DNA from: Apus apus
Lineage: Eukaryota > Chordata > Aves > Apodiformes > Apodidae
Direction of reading: 5' to 3'
Assembly: GCF_020740795.1 (NCBI RefSeq)
Contig: NC_067312.1
Span: forward strand, 66,174,905-66,238,904
Length of the DNA: 64,000 nucleotides
Shown here in pieces: positions 61,501-64,000 of the stretch (position 1 is the stretch's first letter; the number at the start of each line of letters is the position of its first letter). A model generated the notes under the pieces. It saw nothing but the letters and a program-made list of their open reading frames with translations, was not told where the DNA came from and ran no database searches. Position numbers and translations under genes: made by a program.

Positions 61501-62987
61501 CCTAACAGTTGATATGGCAGGCTTGTGTGTCCATAATCTCAAACAAAGCTTATGGTTGTAGAAAGAAACTCTTTGGTTCTCTGCCTTTTGCTAGCTGTTA
61601 ATGCCTTCCTTGTATCTGTGAAGTCATCTGTGGGCTAGCAAAACAAGTAACTAGATCTCATCTAGGTTGAAATGTTTGCTATGTGTTTAGGTGGGAAGAG
61701 AAAGTATCAAAACCACTCTGGAGTAGCTGTAACTACTTTTAAAATAAAATAGATACTACTTCCCTTTTGAAGCCTTTAATCCCTCCAGTTTTTTAATTTC
61801 TAAGATTATGCCGGTGTTTAGGATTATTATCTAATAAGAAAATGTAGTCTCTGTTTGCAAAAGTCTGGCAATTGTGAGAGCATCAGAGATGCTGTTGCAC
61901 AGACTAGAGACTGTCTTAAAGTGGTGGTTGTCAGTGTCATTTCTGTGAAGTAGCTGACACGTTTAGTTCCAGAGAAGTTGCTTTGGGGAGCCAAGATTTT
62001 AAGCTGATGCTTATGATTCTTCACCTAAACCAATAAAGGCAGTGTTGAACTGGGAATGCTGGGAATGGAGATGGAAAGGAATGTTATTCTGGAAGTGAGA
62101 AATTACATCTGTTTTCAGAAGCTGGCTGTCAGTCTGCACTGTAGTGAACTATTTCTTAAATCAAGGGTCATACTAACAATCAGGAACTGAAGCATTTACT
62201 TTACTAATAAAGCAACAGTTGTGGATCTGGCTTTTAGAAACTTTTATGTCTCTGAAAACTTTAGAAAGTGTTGCAATATGAACTTGTCCAGTACTCAGAT
62301 ATACAAAAGTTGTTTTCTTTCCTGATTCAAAGTTAGATACTCTAAGGAATTTCCACCTAAACCTTTCAACATTATGGAGTGGGTATGGCTCTCTGGAATT
62401 CTAAGTGAAGTCTAGCTGTGTTTGCACATTGCATTCTTTCCATTTAAATGGAAGTAGACACTCTCTTTGCAGTTTTTCATTTTTAACAAGGTACAAAACT
62501 TAGACATAGGAGTTGCTCTTCGCCTTAGTTATATGACATTAAAGGTGTCTAGGATGAATTTTGCAAAACTTAAGCTGTGTGAAGAGCATAGCTCAGAAAG
62601 AAATGCATTCTTTGCTGAATTCAAGCTAAAAAGAACGTATTTATGTTCTTGGTGGCATGGCCTTATGCTCATGTAAAAATTAGAAATGCCATACATCCAT
62701 TCAGCTTTGAACTTGTTGTCAGTCGTGAAGTCACCAAGTCCTTTTTTGTAACTTGATCTTTGTCTTGTTCTTCGTAGGTAACAATGATGTTGACAAGAAC
62801 TTCAGCTTCTCCATTTGCTCCCTTTGAGGCTGCATTAGGCCATATGTTCTTTGGCTTGCAAAAGACACCATCCAAAGTGAGGGGTGAAGGTGCCTCATCT
62901 TCCAGTGGCTCTTCTGACTGTGACCCGTCTTCTTCTGAACAGCCCCGTGATGGTGTTAGGAAAAGACAAGCAAAGAAAACTGAATAA
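49488..62987 (+). CDS. TMEM38B: TMEM38B (TRIC-B intracellular cation channel), complete gene, six coding exons
   Basis: TRIC-B is a homotrimeric K+-permeable channel of the ER membrane. It supplies counter-current for Ca2+ release through IP3 receptors; loss in mammals causes a form of osteogenesis imperfecta (established knowledge). Joining exons 49488-49593, 55205-55361, 58350-58534, 59463-59550, 61114-61231 and 62778-62987 gives 864 bases, 287 codons plus TAA, with GT-AG introns and matching phases; human TRIC-B has 291. Visible features are the N-terminal FSRLSMFPFFDLAHYV, a loop with CFGGSVLSSL, AEPP and NILLASS, and the TRIC signature GMKEVTRTWK (residues 114-123), which carries the basic residues linked to lipid binding and gating. 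VAVGWARGAGGGLISNFE and RHNLMFLYSIF follow. The cytosolic tail is Ser-rich and ends in KKTE, a KKXX ER-retrieval signal. No break is present. Confidence 0.97.
49812..49839 (+). other. G-quadruplex-type motif at the start of TMEM38B intron 1
   Basis: Five runs of three or four G separated by CGC, CA, CGC and CA loops fit the G3+N1-7 quadruplex pattern. It is built from two copies of GGGCGCGGGGCA. It would lie in the nascent RNA about 220 bases after the donor. Folding is predicted, not shown. Confidence 0.6.
50154..50193. repeat. Short tandem repeat, 14-bp unit
   Basis: TTGCACAAAATCGG occurs twice exactly and a third time partially. A local duplication in TMEM38B intron 1. Confidence 0.9.
52754..52766. 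repeat. C13 mononucleotide tract
   Basis: Thirteen consecutive C residues after a CTTCTTTTTT pyrimidine stretch in TMEM38B intron 1. It is likely to be length-variable and prone to sequencing error. Confidence 0.85.
54190..54214. repeat. Perfect 11-bp inverted repeat with 3-nt loop
   Basis: AGCTTCTTACC, spacer TTG, then GGTAAGAAGCT: the arms are exact complements. It lies in TMEM38B intron 1 about 1 kb before exon 2. The right arm contains a donor-like GGTAAG. No RNA family is recognised. Confidence 0.85.
55205..55361 (+). CDS. TMEM38B: TMEM38B coding exon 2
   Basis: The acceptor is ..cccattgtttcag. It completes Gly36 and encodes AVEVAVRSPVACWFSAMLHC through NILLASSV plus two bases of Trp88. 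The donor is g|gtaagc at 55362. It holds the first pore-region helix sequence with CFGG and the AEPP loop. Confidence 0.96.
57945..57979. repeat. (AAAAC)n simple repeat
   Basis: Imperfect AAAAC/AAAC units in TMEM38B intron 2. Confidence 0.8.
58350..58534 (+). CDS. TMEM38B: TMEM38B coding exon 3
   Basis: The acceptor is ..tggttttcag. It completes Trp88 and encodes residues 89-149, including the GMKEVTRTWK signature and HADSHFKDAW, and ends in GWARG split with the next exon. The donor is g|gtaaca at 58535. This is the most diagnostic exon of the family. Confidence 0.97.
59463..59550 (+). CDS. TMEM38B: TMEM38B coding exon 4
   Basis: The acceptor is ..ctacaatttcag. It completes Gly150 and encodes AGGGLISNFEQLVRGVWKPE to KMS plus two bases of Tyr179. 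The donor gtaagt at 59551 is consensus. Too short to stand out as an open frame; it was located by protein similarity and splice phase. Confidence 0.95.
61114..61231 (+). CDS. TMEM38B: TMEM38B coding exon 5
   Basis: The acceptor is ..tttgatttccag. It completes Tyr179 and encodes PVKVTLIGAVLFTLQHSQ and ARHNLMFLYSIFLVVSK, ending on a codon boundary before gtaaga at 61232. Corresponds to the last membrane helices. Confidence 0.96.
62778..62987 (+). CDS. TMEM38B: TMEM38B coding exon 6 (C-terminal tail)
   Basis: The acceptor is ..gttcttcgtag. It encodes residues 219-287: VTMMLTRTSASPFAPFEAAL, a Ser/Asp/Glu-rich stretch (SSSSGSSDCDPSSSEQ), a basic RKRQAKK run and the terminal KKTE, with TAA at 62985-62987. 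The tail is less conserved than the channel core, but the terminal KKXX matches the mammalian pattern. Confidence 0.95.
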   Translation, partial: VTMMLTRTSASPFAPFEAALGHMFFGLQKTPSKVRGEGASSSSGSSDCDPSSSEQPRDGVRKRQAKKTE

Positions 62988-63920
62988 GTGGTGTAAAATG
63001 ATCATAATCTTTAAAGATGTTTGTATTTCAAAATAGACTAATTGAGAAATTTGTTTAAAGAAATGCCTGTGAGGAGAGAACTGGGTTGTATACTACTGTG
63101 ATGTTGTTTGCCTTTGGAATGTGTTTTGTAACCTATTCTTCAGATGTCTTAATGCACATGTTGAATTTGTAAGTTAAAACCTACAACTTTTTATAGTGTA
63201 TAAGTTTACTAACTTTTGTATTTATAATAACTTCACAAGCTTACATGCTTACAAAAAGATAGTTTCAAAATGTGACAATCAGCTTCCCGCCCCCCCCTCC
63301 ATTGCTTGTTTCAACTCCTCTCCACTCTAATTCTTATGCTTTGTTTGAATAGCATGGATTTGCACTGCCAAGTGTTCACAGCATGTCCCAAATAAGAAAG
63401 TAATTATCTGAGTAAGGCTTAATCCATATTGCCCTGTAAAAACACGAAAATGTGCCGAACTTATGCCTTTAACTAGAAAAGTAACTGAATTACTGTGATA
63501 ATTCACGTTGCACTGGTCTAGATTTTCATTTACTTATGCAAATATTTTTAATATTTTTCTATTTTTTAAAATAGGAGTGAATTATCTGGCACTTTAAAAA
63601 ATCCAGCAGTTTACAGGTAGCAAGTAGGAACATTTCGACATTTTAATTGTTGCTTACTTTGACACTTTATTTGCAAGCATTTGATATATAGATGTTTTTT
63701 CATGTTACACAGGGGATTGACATGTGGTTTGTAGCTATCTTTTGGTTTGACTGGGACTGGACATCTCTGCCTGCAGTTTTATCCAAGCATACACATTTTT
63801 TCGTTTCAAAGCCAAAGTTCCATTTAAAAAAGAACACTGGAGAGTACATTTACCTTGTTGCTCATGAGTTAAGCCTTATTATGGCTGCTGTTAATAAATA
63901 CCTGCACTAGTTTGTAGCAA
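62988..63920 (+). other. TMEM38B: TMEM38B 3' UTR and poly(A) signal
   Basis: AT-rich non-coding sequence follows the stop. AATAAA at 63893-63898 is a good candidate end of the transcript, about 0.9 kb after the stop. A small open frame at 63692-63910 lies in it and is not recognised. Confidence 0.6.
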
Positions 63921-64000
63921 TGACCCCTAGTGCTACTGGGGAAGAACTGTTAATAACAGAGGCACTGGAACTGTTTATAAGTGTTTGCTGAAATCTGCTG

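Overview
The window is vertebrate nuclear DNA, almost certainly from a bird. It carries many CR1 LINE fragments in both orientations, several ending in the ATTCTATG-type tail, and a solo LTR whose 3' half matches a type common in avian genomes. Large AT-rich introns, a CpG-island promoter and canonical GT-AG exons fit this. No bacterial, phage or CRISPR features are present. The species cannot be fixed from the sequence alone.

Three host genes lie on the + strand. The window opens in the last intron of FKTN (fukutin), whose final coding exon is at 131-344, followed by its 3' UTR. TAL2, a single-coding-exon bHLH transcription factor, is at 30948-31301. TMEM38B (the TRIC-B cation channel) is complete in six coding exons between 49488 and 62987; the exons join in frame to 287 codons plus stop. 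The order FKTN-TAL2-TMEM38B, all in one orientation, matches human 9q31. That human segment is generally equated with the avian Z chromosome, so Z linkage is likely but is an inference. The three genes have unrelated jobs (Golgi dystroglycan glycosylation, neuronal/haematopoietic transcription control, ER potassium counter-current), so they are neighbours rather than a pathway.

Layout: 1-1160 FKTN end; 1.8-8.65 kb a dense pile of CR1 pieces; 8.65-35.05 kb about 26 kb with no recognisable transposon, containing TAL2; 35-43.7 kb a second CR1-rich block; 45.6-46.6 kb a solo ERV-type LTR with a (GT)n tract; 48.3-50 kb a CR1, a hexanucleotide repeat and the TMEM38B CpG island; 49.5-64 kb TMEM38B.

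I found no new molecular system. The points most worth a second look are a 28-bp element (23 of 28 identical) occurring on both sides of TAL2 and centred on a paired-class homeodomain dimer site, the transposon-poor domain around TAL2, an AU-rich element just after the TAL2 stop, and repeat-derived sequence in the TMEM38B promoter region.
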